Source of the DNA: JBBTQS01 sp964627055
GTDB lineage: Bacteria > Patescibacteriota > Patescibacteriia > Magasanikbacterales > JBBTQS01
Assembly (NCBI GenBank): GCA_964627055.1
Contig: CAZVGV010000009.1
Span: 1-33,162, forward strand
Direction: 5' to 3'
Length of the DNA: 33,162 nucleotides
Numbering within the stretch: position 1 is the first letter of the stretch; each line of letters starts with the position of its first letter. The notes beneath the pieces are model-generated. The model was given only the letters and a program-made list of their open reading frames with translations, made no database searches and was not told where the DNA came from. The position numbers and the translations under genes are program-made. Shown here piece after piece: positions 31,694 to 33,162 of this stretch.

Positions 31694-32314
31694 ATGGCAC
31701 TCACAGAATACCTTATTGTGTGGATTACGAATCTCATTGATACCATGGGCTACACTGGTATTACCGTACTCATGATTCTGGAGAGCATGATCGCACCTGT
31801 TCCTAGCGAGGCTGTTATGCCGTTTGCCGGCTCTCTCATTCTCACCGGACGATTCACCTGGGCTGGCGTGCTCATCACTTCCACAGTCGGTTCTATTGTC
31901 GGATCACTCATCAGCTATTACATGGGCCTTTACGGTGGCAGACCATTGGTGCTGCGCGTGGGCAAATGGTTCTTGCTCAATGAACACCATCTTGATCTGA
32001 CCGCAAAGTTTTTTGAACGCCGTGGTGAATGGACGATCTTTGTAAGCCGCTTCATCCCAGTTGTACGGCACCTGATCTCCATCCCAGCAGGCATGGGCAA
32101 GATGCGCCTTGCGCCTTTTCTCATCTACACCACGATCGGGGCATTCTTGTGGAACCTCATTCTCACTGTTGTTGGCTACCAACTTGGTCGCAACTGGCAA
32201 CGCCTCGATCAGTACACCCATTGGCTCGACTACGTCATGGTACTCGCGATCATCGCAGCTGCAGGATACTTCTTCTGGAAGGAATATCACCGACGCAAAC
32301 GAAAACAAAGCTAG
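31694..32314 (+). CDS. DedA/SNARE-associated family membrane protein
   Basis: A 206-residue polytopic membrane protein of the DedA family, implicated elsewhere in undecaprenyl-phosphate or phospholipid flipping. Family motifs: the re-entrant segment ESMIAPVPSEAVMPFAG, then FFERRGEWTIFVSRFIPVVRHLISIPAG with the conserved Arg residues, and a C-terminal basic tail (YHRRKRKQS). A TATAAC box lies upstream without a clear -35. CCCT precedes the ATG; no SD. The phosphoesterase gene follows by 3 bases. Confidence 0.93.
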   Translation: MALTEYLIVWITNLIDTMGYTGITVLMILESMIAPVPSEAVMPFAGSLILTGRFTWAGVLITSTVGSIVGSLISYYMGLYGGRPLVLRVGKWFLLNEHHLDLTAKFFERRGEWTIFVSRFIPVVRHLISIPAGMGKMRLAPFLIYTTIGAFLWNLILTVVGYQLGRNWQRLDQYTHWLDYVMVLAIIAAAGYFFWKEYHRRKRKQS

Positions 32315-32317
32315 TCT

Positions 32318-33162
32318 ATGTTGTGGACGCCACTTTTCTTTGACGCGCTCATCCTTCTCGGCATTGTTCCCGCATCGCTTCTTGCGTTTTTTCTTTTTCG
32401 CGATCGGAAGAATCCTACGCTCTGGGCCGGAGAGCACCGCCGAGCTTCTGCTGTACTTGCGATAGGATGTGCACTTGTTGCCGCTGGTATCTTTTACGGT
32501 TCATTTATCGAACCTCGTATTATTATCACCAACCATGAACAGATCGATCTTGCAAAAGTCACGGCACCTATCCGCATCGCGATCATTTCAGACATCCAAG
32601 TCGGCCCGTACCTACGTGATGGTTTTGTGCGCCGTGTCGTAGAGAAGGTTGACGCAGCAAAACCAGACTTCATTCTCTACCCAGGAGACTTCGTGCAAAA
32701 CGATGGCACACAAACGACCGACGAATCGAAGTTTTTGCACCCACTCGGGGACCTTGCAAAGAAATACCCGTTCTTTGCGGTTGCCGGTAACCACGAACAC
32801 GGCGCTGGCAACCGACGCATTTCCCCTGACCATACCGGGTCTGTGGTTCCACAACTCACACGCACCGTTACACAACTGGGCATAAATCTCCTGTTCAACC
32901 AGCTAGTAACCACAACAGTCCGCGGGCAAGAAATCGCTATCTATGGTGTCGACGACCTTTGGGCAGATGCGGATAGTTTCCATCGGTTCAAGCCTGTGGC
33001 ACCCGAAACACCAACAATTCTTGTCGCTCACAACCCAGATTTACTCTTCAAGTTCGTACCATATGCCCAACAGATGGGTATTGACCCTCGGACCCTGTCT
33101 TTGGTAGTATCAGGGCACACGCACGGGGGTCAGATCCGGTTGCCGTTTTTGGGGCCTGTAGG
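32318..33162 (+). CDS. membrane-anchored metallophosphoesterase, 3' end cut by window edge
   Basis: An open frame of 281 codons runs off the right edge. Two N-terminal membrane helices (about 8-27 and 43-62) precede a calcineurin-like phosphoesterase domain of the YkuE/YaeI type. Motifs are ISDIQVG, YPGDFV, VAGNHEHG and VSGHTHGGQIRLP. The first motif reads D-x-Q where D-x-H is usual; the rest of the metal site is intact. It is probably co-transcribed with the DedA gene, so a lipid or polyprenyl phosphate substrate is possible (inference). TCT precedes the ATG. Confidence 0.9.
   Translation, partial: MLWTPLFFDALILLGIVPASLLAFFLFRDRKNPTLWAGEHRRASAVLAIGCALVAAGIFYGSFIEPRIIITNHEQIDLAKVTAPIRIAIISDIQVGPYLRDGFVRRVVEKVDAAKPDFILYPGDFVQNDGTQTTDESKFLHPLGDLAKKYPFFAVAGNHEHGAGNRRISPDHTGSVVPQLTRTVTQLGINLLFNQLVTTTVRGQEIAIYGVDDLWADADSFHRFKPVAPETPTILVAHNPDLLFKFVPYAQQMGIDPRTLSLVVSGHTHGGQIRLPFLGPV

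Noticed and set aside
1..33162. CRISPR array, insertion sequence, integrase or prophage module
   Set aside because: No regularly spaced repeats, transposase motifs or phage genes were visible on either strand.

Overview
The window reads as a chromosomal segment of a small-genome bacterium, most likely from the Patescibacteria/Candidate Phyla Radiation (CPR). This is inference from gene content, not a marker-gene placement. The case rests on compact, overlapping housekeeping genes, short versions of conserved proteins (TruB without PUA, MutY without its MutT-like domain, a ComEC-type transporter without its OB domain and with the metallo-beta-lactamase part as a separate gene), an archaeal-type UMP kinase, TSP3-repeat surface proteins, RNase Y, and many small orphan proteins. 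There is no prophage, IS element or CRISPR array.

Layout. 1-1416 (minus): a truncated orphan protein, a J-domain protein and a structured RNA candidate. 1471-2579 (minus): rplJ-rplL behind an L10-leader-like RNA. 2576-11900 (minus): a tightly packed series leuS - comEC-like channel - MBL protein - TSP3 membrane protein - TSP3/L,D-transpeptidase - mutY - UMP kinase - FkbM methyltransferase. 12044-14880 (minus): orphan zinc-ribbon protein, then infB-trxA. truB diverges from infB. 15674-15901 (minus): small basic orphan. 16178-18069 (plus): rny and an HU gene, convergent with a second HU gene and a 34-codon sORF. 18824-29211 (plus): PQ-loop-like membrane protein, LCP protein, der, pth, dprA, folC, topA, relA/spoT. 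29177-30942 (minus): parA-parB. 31014 to the end (plus): tRNA-Leu(CAA), an orphan protein, a DedA protein and a metallophosphoesterase cut by the right edge.

Two observations stand out. First, LeuRS is about 1086 residues long because two extra enzyme-like domains are inserted: a Nudix domain with an intact Nudix box in the editing region, and a nucleotidyltransferase-like domain with a GS...DxD signature before the end of the catalytic core. Second, the genes fall into two translation-initiation classes. Nearly all housekeeping genes lack a Shine-Dalgarno (SD) sequence, have T directly before ATG (mostly CT-ATG), and several have a -10 box only 6-12 nt from the ATG. The small orphan genes have a clear SD, C directly before ATG, a longer leader, and usually a near-consensus TTGACA-N17-TATAGT promoter and their own intrinsic terminator. 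This looks like a dispersed set of self-contained orphan cassettes inserted among housekeeping genes, and may be the undescribed system here.

Start codons were chosen from family N-termini and local context. All promoter and structure calls were made by eye.
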